A stretch of DNA of 64,000 nt, taken from NCBI RefSeq assembly GCF_963678635.1, contig NW_026971233.1:273342-337341 (forward strand), in the 5' to 3' direction. Within the stretch, counting starts at the first letter, position 1; each line of letters starts with the position of its first letter. Both the position numbers and the translations under genes were made by a program. Shown piece by piece: positions 44,935 to 54,331 of this stretch. The notes beneath the pieces are model-generated. The model searched no databases and had not been told where the DNA came from. It saw only the letters and a list, made by a program, of their open reading frames with translations. This DNA is from Symsagittifera roscoffensis. Its lineage: Eukaryota > Xenacoelomorpha > Acoela > Convolutidae.

Positions 44935-45683
44935 TACCCAGTTTCTCTCATAATAACCACAACACAAATTTTCATTAACTAACTCGAAGCATTGATAGAG
45001 AATAGCATTTGTTGCATTCGACCAGTTTTTACACAGCGAACGAACTCGGAAAATTCTATATTGGCGACTAGTTGACCTCAAACTCCTTAGTTTTGAGTTT
45101 TGTTCAACTTCTAGTTCTAGCAAGTAGATTTTTAGTCTATTTAGGGTCAACGAACGTTTTACCAGTTTTAGGCCAGCAGCATTACTTATCGTACTTATAT
45201 TTCGCCTTGAATGCAATTGTAACCACAGAACTGGGTCTCGAACAATTTAATTAGAACTGATTAAGAGCCAGTTTGAGCTTTTTCGCGCCTCAATTACTCA
45301 TGCTCCGAAAAAAACAATGCGTAAGAGTTCAATTCAACCGTTTATGCCCTAAAGTTTATAAAAAGATATTTAAAACCTAATATAAATTACCTGGCATGGG
45401 GCCATACAATTAAATAAATTTCGGAGGATAACTTTGATAGCCTTCTAATCTCTGGAGTTGAGAGGGCTCAATTCGATCCCAAATCTGCCAATTTCCACTC
45501 ACTTCAAGCAATAACTTTCGTGTAGTACAAGTCTTCCACACCCGATGGCTTCTTATTCTCTGTCTCTTAATCGACTGTTTCTCAACTTTATTCGGCGTTC
45601 GTTCAATTGCGTTGGCCTAGATATTGCCATTTCCTGGTCTCTGATTCCTGCGTGAGCTTCGAGCCACCTTTTTGCTAGCATGG
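44935..45683. repeat. Right flank of the Polinton: duplicated segment, interrupted copy
   Basis: Starts with TACCCA, the right copy of the target duplication, and aligns with about 25,573-26,172. There is one additional block of about 130 bp near 45,290-45,440 relative to that copy. Confidence 0.85.
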
Positions 45684-46030
45684 CACTAACCACCGACATG
45701 GACACAGTCTGGACATTGTCAGGAAGCCCTTGGAGAACAATTCTCCAATTTTCACACCAAATATGGGAGACGTTTAATAGCTTTGGGTATCATAACATCT
45801 GAGCTAAGCAGTGACAAGAGTACTCCCTGCGGACCAAAATAAGGTTTCTCCAGGCTCCATATCCTGAAGTGTCTAGCAGTAGCTTCACCTCCATCGTCAA
45901 CTGATGAGTTTTGTCATTTTCGTCAATCCTATGAAGTATGGTCGGGAGTGCTCCACTCCCTTTTGTTTTTTGAAAACCACCTATGTTCCTCTCATTCAAT
46001 TTCATGAAGTTTTTCTTCCGCTTCATGAAG
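45600..46030 (-). pseudogene. Diverged relative of the unidentified gypsy-linked coding region
   Basis: Minus-strand reading from about 46,026 includes CHCLAQ, then a TGA where the relative at 47,983-48,138 has Trp, then YP, GLPD, VQ and VVSAMLAKRW. The same order (CHCLAQ, YP, GLPD, Q, VVSTMLALRW) occurs at the end of the 47.4-54.0 kb region. Upstream, the sequence contains an MEV.L.LDTSG block comparable to its MELEPVLEASG. It then runs into the duplicated segment, stopping at about 45,600. This is a broken, old copy with no gag or pol next to it. Confidence 0.65.
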
Positions 46031-47460
46031 CACTCAGTTCGCTCGTATACATCTCTGGGTCGTCCCGAAAAAACTTTGAACAGTTTTCATAATCATTCCG
46101 ATCTTTCGGCCAGTCTCAAAAACCTAGGCATGTAACAGTCGCCTACTTCGGTCACATATGAGGTTAAAGAAAAATAGGTTCTATAACCATTGGCTCAAGA
46201 GTCAGGGACACTATCTCTTGTGTTTTTCTACCTCGAACGGTCGGAGCCAATTCAGTTCACTTGCGACATGAGACTAAAAACCCGTTACAGCTTAAAGGTC
46301 ACTACCAAAATACCCTCCCCCCACTCTAGAAAATAAGAACGTCCCCATACTCAGGTCTCAAAATACCCAAAATCCGCGAGCGTCGTCAAAAACAGGGTCG
46401 GAACAATCCGTACAGTTACTTTTTATTAGACAGTGAAACTTTGATCCATTTCAGATGGATCAACCTAAAACTCTCCTTACCTCAACATAACAATCATAAA
46501 ACACACTCAAAAAAACTAAATTGGGTTCTTACATACCAGCACACTCGAGAATTGGAGGTAGCTAAACTAGCAAGCAACTTGAGAATAATTGGGGAATTAA
46601 GTTTGGTTCAATAAGTTCTAATCGAACAAGTTTTATCTCGAGAATGGAGTTTTGGTTCACTCTGGTCCAACTGAATTTCGATCTTCTTTGTTCTCTGTAT
46701 CAAGATAGGACAGCTCTACTCTCGTATTATTTAGATGTCGGAAATTGCGAATAGCAATTTCCCGCTGGTTAAATTGACCACTTTCCCGCGATTGTTAATC
46801 GGTCGTTCTGATCTTGTGTTTCTGAGATTTTCAGTTTTCGCGAGAAAGTTGAGAATGACAGGCTCAATTCGAATTTTTGAAAAATTAAATTTCATCTCAA
46901 AATTACGTAGTTCGTATTCCTCAAAGTCAAACTTCCAAATATGACCGACTGGCACATTGCGTGTTGCCGTCTGCCAGTGAATCCCCAGAACTCTGAGTGT
47001 AGCTCAAGATACAGTGCCAGTGGTCATTTACAGAAGTTTGCAGCAGACTTATCTACACCCCAAAATTCACAACCATGTAAAATAGTCACACTATCGCTAA
47101 ACAGCAATCAAAATTTTCATATACCTGGCACCTTAAATCTCCGCTTTTCAAGCTTATAATTAAAAATTCTTTTGTCCTATCCAATCAGGAAATTGTCATT
47201 CAACATTTTGATTTATATAACAATTATAGCATATTAATAACAATACTTAGTTTCGTTAAATTTTCTTTTTCGTGACCTCGTTTTTCATCCGAGTTCACAC
47301 TCGAGCCCCCTCATTTCCCTCTCAAGACTCAAGAAACCCACATTGAGCTCCTTGCTCACTTCATGTTCCTAGCCTTCGAAGTGCTAGGACCCGATGAATC
47401 TGACACCGTGATCTGCCTTAGCAGCGCTTCCTCATCATCAGAGCTGATCACGACTTTCCC
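46031..47460. other. Spacer, no gene recognised
   Basis: Mixed composition rising toward the GC-richer unit. A pair of overlapping open stretches at 46,731-46,955 on both strands has no motif. If the large element has a leftmost LTR it should lie near 47.0-47.4 kb, but I find no match to the sequence beyond gag. Confidence 0.4.
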
Positions 47461-47466
47461 ATGCTT

Positions 47467-48321
47467 TCAATTGCTCGAAGGATCGCATCCACTCCTTCTG
47501 TCCTGCAACCTCATTGCCTGATTTGGTAATTTTTTCACTTTCAATTCCCTGTTCAAGCAAAAGGAATTGTGCAGGCTCAAGCTCACATTCTTCGCCAAGT
47601 CCTCCTCCAGTATCGATTCTCTTGCTTTGGTTTTATCTCTAGACACCCTCCCGACTCTTTTCCAACCTGTCGTGATCGCATTTCGATGGGTCAGCAGAGG
47701 TCTCTTGAAGTCTTCCGGTCCTATTTTTGCCAGGAACTGTCGGTATTCCTTTTGATATTTGTTCATGTGATCTTTCGTCACCATGTTCAACCAAGATGTT
47801 AACGTCGCTCGAAACCACGGAAAAAAACTTATGCGGCTCTATACGTGCCTGACTTCCATTGGTATGGCGAATACCTTGCATACAGTCTCAAACAACTCAA
47901 GTCTCCTGCTGTAATCTACAGCGTATATCGATTCCGCCGTTGGGGTCTTCGACTCCCTATATTTCATTACATTTTCCTCGATCCATCGTAACGCCAACAT
48001 CGTACTTACTACCAAGATGGTCATCTTCTGCGGATGATCGGGTAACCCGATTGACCGAATTTCTTCTACATCCCACACTAAGCAAAGGTTTGGATGCTCC
48101 GGGTACCACACTGTCTGTGCCAAGCAATGGCATGGGCATTCCCCATGTGTAATCTCAATGCTTCGGAGATTGCGTTCTCCCGAGGCTTCCAGCACAGGCT
48201 CTAGTTCCATCACTTTCTCGTGCAACATATCACTTTCCTCCTGCGCTGGGACACTATTCATCGGCTTCCCGATGGCATTCTGTCTCTCAAAATCACTTGT
48301 ATTTTCGTCTCCTAAACTCAA
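47467..48321 (-). pseudogene. Unidentified coding region, segment 6 (3' end)
   Basis: Two frames: 48,321-47,839 (160 codons) and 47,790-47,467 (107 codons), separated by a frame change near 47,840. The first holds CPCHCLAQ, WYP, IRSIGLPDHPQ and VVSTMLALRW, the block shared with the broken copy at 45.6-46.0 kb, so this block is conserved in a family. The second is basic and lacks recognisable motifs. No known domain identified. Confidence 0.5.
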
Positions 48322-48397
48322 GAGTTCTTCTCACCAGATCTCACTGAAGTCATCTCTTTGTGCCCTTGGCACCGTTCCCAGGATCTTCCTCAACAGC

Positions 48398-49636
48398 CTA
48401 TGTGAAAGAAGTAGGCCTCCGTACGCACTTGGGTATCGAGAAGGCCTTATCCACTATTATCCTTTGGCTAGATACCTCCACCATCGCCATGTGCAATGGA
48501 TAATGGCTCCCACATAGGTTGGCCATTACTATTCCCACCAAGGAATTTGCATTTACAGGCAGGCCATAAGCTTCGCTCACGGGAAATCCCATCTCCGCCT
48601 CTAGGATCTTCCACCCTCTGATATGTTTCTGGGCGGTTTGCAACGCCCCCGACCACGACTCCACGCTCAACGCAGTCACCAAATGGTGTTCAGACTCCAG
48701 CATCGCCGGTGATTGCAGACTACACATTCTAGAGAAGAACCCCAGCGCCGTTGCTATATTCACTGTAGTGTTCGTATAGCACTCGCTCTTATCTGCCATT
48801 ATCTGCACCTCGCTCTTCTCTCTTTCTGTTATGTCACCAAACCAAGCGACTAGGTCTTTTCTCTGGAAAGATTGTATTCTGACACATGATCGTCCATCAC
48901 AGGTGTGCCCTCCGCCTCCGCGCGTCAAGTCAAGACAGCTGCCAGGTTCCAACTGCTTTACTGATCCCAGCTTACTCGTTGTTTCGCCCGACTCTTTACT
49001 CTGTGGTAGGATCAATTTGTGTATTATGTCCAAAGTTCCCAGGTCCTCATCTTTTGTTTGTGTTAGCCTCAATCGTTCCGTGACTGCTTCAATCAAGCTC
49101 GCATGGGGATGTGGACACCAGGAGGGCCTCAGCAATTTCCAAACCGTTCCCAAATTCGTAGTCATCACGCCATTTCCATTCCCCAACCTCAATTCCACTG
49201 ATTTGCTCGAGCGCGGCACGCTTATCACCTTGGGTGTCGGCTCAAGTAGCAAACCTAGGCTCGGTTTCTCCCTCTCCATTGAATCGATTACGATTATCTC
49301 ATCCGTCCAAAACTTCAAGAGCTCCGCCACCTCGTGATTCCTGTGAGCGCTCCCGGCCTCTGAATTCAAGAAAGGGTTGTACGCTATTCCCATCACTCCA
49401 GACAGGTATTGATATTCTCCCTTTTTATTGGGTCTCGAGTAATCCTCGGCCAAGGCCAAGTTGCGATGCACATCAAGCCCCTCTTCAAATTTCTTGTTGT
49501 GGAATCTTCGTATCTCATCAAGTTTCACATGGTTCTCTAGGGATTGCCTCGAGTCATCTTCCTTCTCGATCCCCGTACTCTGGTACATGTTCAGTATGAC
49601 GGTGGAGACTCTTCTCTCCATGGTTTTGCTCCCCAT
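48398..49636 (-). CDS. Unidentified coding region, segment 5 (412 codons)
   Basis: Longest open frame of the 3' region. Begins MGSKTMERRVSTVI after an ATG at 49,636. Mixed alpha/beta composition with two Cys/His-containing stretches (WCPHPH near residue 173; HTCDGRSC near residue 247). The spacing is not that of a classical zinc knuckle or ring. The rest is globular-looking sequence (YPLHMAMVEV, IVMANLCGSH). I do not recognise the fold. It is on the same strand as gag-pol, and bounded by frame changes at both ends, so it may be one part of a larger protein. Confidence 0.5.
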   Translation of the reverse strand: MGSKTMERRVSTVILNMYQSTGIEKEDDSRQSLENHVKLDEIRRFHNKKFEEGLDVHRNLALAEDYSRPNKKGEYQYLSGVMGIAYNPFLNSEAGSAHRNHEVAELLKFWTDEIIVIDSMEREKPSLGLLLEPTPKVISVPRSSKSVELRLGNGNGVMTTNLGTVWKLLRPSWCPHPHASLIEAVTERLRLTQTKDEDLGTLDIIHKLILPQSKESGETTSKLGSVKQLEPGSCLDLTRGGGGHTCDGRSCVRIQSFQRKDLVAWFGDITEREKSEVQIMADKSECYTNTTVNIATALGFFSRMCSLQSPAMLESEHHLVTALSVESWSGALQTAQKHIRGWKILEAEMGFPVSEAYGLPVNANSLVGIVMANLCGSHYPLHMAMVEVSSQRIIVDKAFSIPKCVRRPTSFT

Positions 49637-49687
49637 GGCCTTCTGATGTTACGCTTGGACGGTGCTATTAGTCATTACGGACATTAT

Positions 49688-50537
49688 TCACCTCAAGAAA
49701 CAAGTGGCATCTTTTCTTCTCGCCAGACTCAAACCGGAATTATCTCTCGCGACATGTTGTGCCAGCATCTGATAGACTTCTAGGCTTTTGTTGCCCAATT
49801 TCAATTTGTCACGTGAAGTCAATACCTCCAATTCTATTCCCACTAGGCTCCACGCGAACATCAGCTGCCCCGCTGTTCTAACGAAGGGATTTGCCATCAG
49901 AGGAAAGGCGGATGAAGGTGTTCTCATCGCCTCCTCAAAGTATTCCCGCAACAAGCTCTGCCAAGTCCGCTTTAGCTGACTTCCCAATTCTAACTTGTTG
50001 ACCTCGGCTTTCTGTTGAGTAGCCCAATTGCGACGCTCAATGATCAAGCTTCTTCAGACAGTCCTCCAATTCCTTCATCGTCTCTAGGGCCACCCACCAA
50101 GGTCGAGCCGTATTCCTTGTCGCATTCTTCTCAAGAGGGTCGTTTGTCACTTGTTTGCCAATAGCCTGATATTCGCTCGAGATCCATTCTTTGCCAATAT
50201 CCATTTCCCATGTTTGTCCAACCGTCGAACTCTTTTTCGAGTCTGCCTTCTGAGGTTTAAAATTTTCTTCCTTTACCAGACTTGTCGAGACCTCTATCTC
50301 TTTCACTACTTCGGCTATCCTCCTTGATTCGGAGCTACTCTTGTAGTCTGCAGTCTTCCACCGCTCTAGGATCATGGGGGCAGTCTCCCTCAATTTCTTC
50401 TCAGAGACAGCATCTACCGACGGGATGCTCAACTTATCTAACTCCCGTTTCCCCTTTCGAGACTTTATACCTTTGCTTGGGGGTGTCGTCACTATCATCA
50501 CCGATTCGATCTCTTTGTCCCGGTCCGACCCTTCCAA
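49688..50537 (-). pseudogene. Unidentified coding region, segment 4
   Basis: 50,537-50,037 (charged linker, then TARPWWVALETMKELEDCL) and 50,047-49,688 (RRNWATQQKAEVNKLELG, SLLREYFEEAMRTPSSAF, then FVRTAGQLMFAWSLVGIELE) overlap by 11 bases in different frames and appear to be one protein broken by an indel. The second part is helical, rich in W and L, and could be a structured core. No homologue recalled. Confidence 0.5.
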
Positions 50538-51229
50538 CTCTTGCCTCCCCCTGCTCGAGCCTTAAGGATATTAGTACTTTTAATCATATTACTAGTCTTA
50601 AGCTTATCCTCCCCTTTAACTTTAATCATTTTATCATCAGTTTTTTTCTTCAGAGTAGAGCCGTCTGTACCTTCATCATCCTTGGTCTTCTGTCGCGTCT
50701 CTCTCAACTTGACCATCTTGCTCAGCAACTCCTTTCTCGCTTTTTCATCCAGCCCGGTGCCCATCAACACCGGTTTACCGAACTTGACCACCGTCTTCCA
50801 CAGTTCTTCCTTGAAGTTATTTAGCTTGGTCTCACTCTTCGTCTTATGATTAAATTCCCTCAAGAATTCCCGCCAAGCCTTCTCATCCAGAGTCCCTAGA
50901 AACATGCTCTTGTTCCCCTGAAACGTGTTCTTCTTGCTCTCTTCTGTACTCAAGAGTATTATCCCCATGTTGGAAGTCTCGCTTGTCAATAGTAATTCCA
51001 GGTTTTTACGAGGGGATGAGGTCAGAGGTGGCGTGGCAGTGTCCGCCCAATCGTCTCCGCTCAGGTCCTGCAGTAGTTCCTGAGCGGTGAAATCCTCCTC
51101 AGCTGGTTTTCGCTCAGGCGTATTCCCCACCTCCATTTCCTCTCCTGTCTCACTGAGAGTTTCATCCATGCTTTCTTTTTCTGACTCGGCTCGCCTTCTC
51201 TCAAGTATCTTCCTAAATCGGTCTTCCAC
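50498..51229 (-). CDS. Unidentified coding region, segment 3 (charged linker)
   Basis: 243 codons, rich in E, K, S and T (METEEMEV, KKTFQGNKSM, DDEGTDGSTLKKKTDDKM). Probably disordered linker or scaffold-like. It ends with a basic RTGTKRSNR tail and overlaps segment 4 by 40 bases in another frame. Confidence 0.45.
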   Translation of the reverse strand: MEDRFRKILERRRAESEKESMDETLSETGEEMEVGNTPERKPAEEDFTAQELLQDLSGDDWADTATPPLTSSPRKNLELLLTSETSNMGIILLSTEESKKNTFQGNKSMFLGTLDEKAWREFLREFNHKTKSETKLNNFKEELWKTVVKFGKPVLMGTGLDEKARKELLSKMVKLRETRQKTKDDEGTDGSTLKKKTDDKMIKVKGEDKLKTSNMIKSTNILKARAGGGKSWKGRTGTKRSNR

Positions 51230-51258
51230 GGGGCCGCTTCTCTTATCCCCAGGGGTGC

Positions 51259-52211
51259 CTACTGATAGAGGTGAGGGTGTCGCTGGGTCTTGCTTTTGTA
51301 TTCCGTCAGAGCCACATATAACAAGCCTGCCGCATCCAGCTCTTTCCCTTCTTGTTTCATTTCCACCTGTTCTAATCCGTAAGGCGCCCGGTACTTTCTT
51401 GTGGCAAACTTCATCAAGTCCTTCAGCGCGATGTGCTGCTCTTCTTCTACGATCATCCTGCCATCATCCCATATCGGTAACGTGTTCTCCAAGTTCGTCT
51501 GATCGAGCGTTCTTAAGATCTCCCACACCTCGAACTTTGGAGGCATTGAGCCTCTCATTTTCTTCGCTTGAGTCGTCCAAGAGTTTATCTTGATATCACA
51601 AGTGTCGAAGTAGACCGCTGCTGTATACCCAATGAACAAGGGGTCCCAGCCATCGGTGAACTCCTTTTGCTGCGTCTCTACCGTAGCTCTTGTGAACAGG
51701 GTTGGGACCACCAGGGAGCTATTCTTCCCCAGGGTCATTCTCCTGACTGTTGGAAACTCAGGAATGGTTGCGGGCAAGATTTCCTTCTCCAGCGTCGCCT
51801 CTAGCTCCCTTTTTACCAACTCGAAGCTCTTTTTCCACGCGGGATTCTCAGGATCTCTTTTCCGTCCGCCGTTAGGGGATTTAGATTCCAGAACTTGGGA
51901 TAAGTCTCAATGGGGACTTCACGTTTTCCCCCCATCCTGCATTGCAGTTGCCCCCGGAAGTTAAACACTACCAACTCGGGATCTTTCACCTTCCCAAAGA
52001 GCACTGTATTACTCATTCGTGCCCTCAGAACCTCTTGTCGACACCTTTTCAACGCCGTCCCATCTAACCCGCTTATTAAGCTCACGTGCACCACTGAATT
52101 GCGATATGCCGCCACTAGAGGGTCCGGAAAGACGTACGTAACCGCTGGCCCGTAAAAACAAGTTACGACCTCCTCTAGTCCCCTGATCATTTCCACTGGG
52201 TCAGATCTCAT
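51259..52211 (-). pseudogene. Unidentified coding region, segment 2
   Basis: 52,211-51,813 and 51,819-51,259 overlap by 7 bases in different frames and read as one globular protein: TCFYGPAVTYVFPDPLVAAY, VVHVSLISGLDG, FGKVKDPELVVF, then FTDGWDPLFIGYTAAVYFDT and KFATRKYRAPYGLEQVEM. Hydrophobic beta-like and helical patches alternate. The sequence is protein-like throughout but matches no family I can name. A structural or nucleoprotein role is possible, but that is only a guess. Confidence 0.5.
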
Positions 52212-52366
52212 CGCCAGGCATAGATCGGTCAGTTATGGGATACCACAATTCGCCTCCCTCCATTCATCTCTCGTTTTTGGATTCTTCTCCTCGCCGGTCA
52301 TGTGTCGGTTTTGCATCAGAAGATACTCCACCAGCAACGTCTTCAGTCCTGCAGCGCACTGTACGA

Positions 52367-53104
52367 TTAGGTGTCTATACTTGAGTGGGTCTTTCCCATC
52401 GACAGGGGCTCCCCATATTTCATCAACCGATGAAATGACACCAGTTCGCCATGAGTCAGGAGCACCAGTGCCAGATACACATCAATCCGAAGTGTCTCTA
52501 CAGCCCGACTAAACATGTACGCTGGACCCATGTTAAACAGGTACCTTGGGTAAACTAAGTATAGGGCCAGCAAGAGGCTTATCGGCATGCTCAATAGTTC
52601 TTGCACAAAGGCCCCGAAAATGGTCTCTTTCGCACAAAACACTCCAGCCATGTATTTCTTTTCCCAACATGGACTGAAGAATTTCAGGATCTCGTGATCT
52701 TTCCTCGTCCTCAGCTCACCTTTTGCATGCTCCCTCCAGAGTCCTCCAATGGTGACCTCGTTCGCTGCCGTGACGAATCTACCCACCGTCATCTCCCTAC
52801 TCTCGGCTACCTCCAATTGTTCCTCAAGAAATTCCTAGATCGGCTTCACGAGAGGTGGGGCACTATCCCTTGTCTTGTCCGTAGCATTCTCTAGCCTTGG
52901 TGTTAGAAACGGCCACCTGCCTCTCTCTTGTGTTAGTCGATATACCATCGCTTCCAGTTGTTTTTCAGCCGCAGCCACATTCTTTCTTTCGTTTCTTGGT
53001 GCCCTCGATTTGCTAGTGGAGCTCGTGATGGTCAAGTCCATACCTCGGAACCATAGGCTGGCTGTCAGGTGACTTATTATTGGGTGGTCATCAGAATCCG
53101 CCAT
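52367..53104 (-). pseudogene. Unidentified coding region, segment 1b
   Basis: 53,104-52,835 starts with ATG GCG GAT (MADSDDHPIISHLTASLWF) overlapping the stop of the preceding frame by 14 bases. 52,816-52,367 continues in another frame after a stop at about 52,835 (AANEVTIGGLWREHAKGEL, FFSPCWEKKYMAGVF, then a long helical hydrophobic part ELLSMPISLLLALYLVYPRY and LRIDVYLALVLLTHGEL). The hydrophobic helices are interrupted by polar residues and look like a helical globule more than membrane spans. Unrecognised. Confidence 0.5.
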
Positions 53105-53907
53105 GAGTTCCCTTTTCCTTTAGCCTGTCGAGTTCTCGTTGTCGCCGCTGGATCTTTTCAAGTTCCGACTTCAGCTGCTCGCAATTCGCCGCGTTCTCTC
53201 TCACCATCTGTTCTTGCTGGTACTCTGCTCTCATTATATCAAGGTCACGCCGTGCCTGGTCCCTCTCAAGGATCGCTTGGTCTCTCTCCAGATTCGCTTG
53301 ATTCCTCTCGAGTTTCGCACTATCCCGGTCAAAATTCGCTTTATTCTTCTCCCTCTGCGCCCTCTCAAGTTCCCTCTTCAGGTTACTGAGGTCAGGATAC
53401 GTCTCCTCCGTTTGCTGTGCTCGCGTCATAGAAGGTGGCTTGCTTATGGATTGTCCCACGGATCTTGCCGATGGTCTGGTCGGTAATGGGAACTCTCCCG
53501 CGCCGTACTCAGTGTTGTTGCTCAAGCCAGGATTCCTTGCCAAGTGTCGAATCCTCTCACCCTTCCATTTGCATTCCAGGACAGCCACCTGGTCTGTTCT
53601 TGATTGGATATGCCTTCTGTGGCGCGGAATCCCTGCATTCACCTTGCTCCTCTAATTGCAGGATGGCGCTCAACATCACTGCCATCCTCTCGTCCACTTG
53701 GGTGTAGTCCAGGTCCCTCGAGCGTCTGTACAATTCATTAAGCGTAGGCGTAGGCCTCTTTAGCGATGCAGGCATGGATTTCCAAAATCGATCTGCCATT
53801 TTTACGGTATCTAGATCATCTCGCCCACTAACCAACTTGAATATTACCGTACCAACCAACTTGAGTATTACCGTACCAACCAACTTGAGTCTCACCGTAC
53901 CAACCAA
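53091..53907 (-). pseudogene. Unidentified coding region, segment 1a (5' end, coiled coil)
   Basis: 53,907-53,557 holds an eight-residue repeat (VGTVILKL type), then RDDLDTVKMADRFWKSM, TLNELYRRSRDLDYTQVDE and RMAVMLSAILQLEEQ. An overlapping frame (53,642-53,091) leads into a strong coiled coil (KRELERAQREKNKANFDRDS, LERNQANLERDQAILERDQA, then SELEKIQRRQRELD). The first part resembles a gag matrix/capsid helix pattern in style only. Frame change in 53,557-53,642. Upstream of it lie a 3' splice site and short open sequence to 54,044. Confidence 0.5.
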
Positions 53908-53935
53908 CTTGAGTATTACCGTACCAACTTGAGTA
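53832..53935. repeat. 24-bp tandem repeat, about 4 copies
   Basis: Unit accaaccaacttgagtatta plus ccgt, in direct repeat, the last copy shortened. It keeps frame (eight codons per unit), so it adds a repeated octapeptide to the start of the unidentified coding region. Confidence 0.85.
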
Positions 53936-54044
53936 CTTGAGAAATATCTCTTTCGAATGTTGCTGATCGTGAACTTTGTTCAAGACCTTCTTTTCTTTTT
54001 CCAATGAGTGTGTCTGGGTCGTCAACTCGATTTAACAAATCAAT

Positions 54045-54331
54045 CTGAAAGTAAAATCCACTTTTTAGACTAACATGTTATGTTCCTAACCTAAAACCCC
54101 CCATTATTGAAATTAAAACCTTATCCCTCCATTTGGTTAATTAAAATAATTCAATTGGAAGTTTCTTAAGAGCATGCAGTTTCATTTAATGTTTTAGCAC
54201 CGTCACTCTTTAAATTATAATTGTCATGCCAATTACGTTAAAATCAATCTACCTGCTCCGAGATCCCCATGTACCCTTACTCGAGATCCCCCTGTACCCC
54301 CAACTCGAGACCTCCGTTGTCCACCCGTAGC
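54045..54331 (-). promoter_or_regulatory. Spacer with 3' splice site ahead of the extra coding region
   Basis: On the minus strand the spacer ends ttggattttactttcag-type sequence (tttactttcag, AG at 54,046-54,045), an excellent acceptor for the coding sequence starting at 54,044. Purine-rich runs (ggagggataagg; tggggggtttta) are also present and could be a polypurine tract. Near 54,290-54,250 the direct words ctcgagatcccc and ctgtaccc recur. Confidence 0.5.

Noticed and set aside
54045-54331. 3' LTR of the large gypsy unit between pol and the extra coding region
   Set aside because: A purine-rich tract and one short word shared with 63.2 kb are present, but no extended direct repeat with the gag leader can be found.
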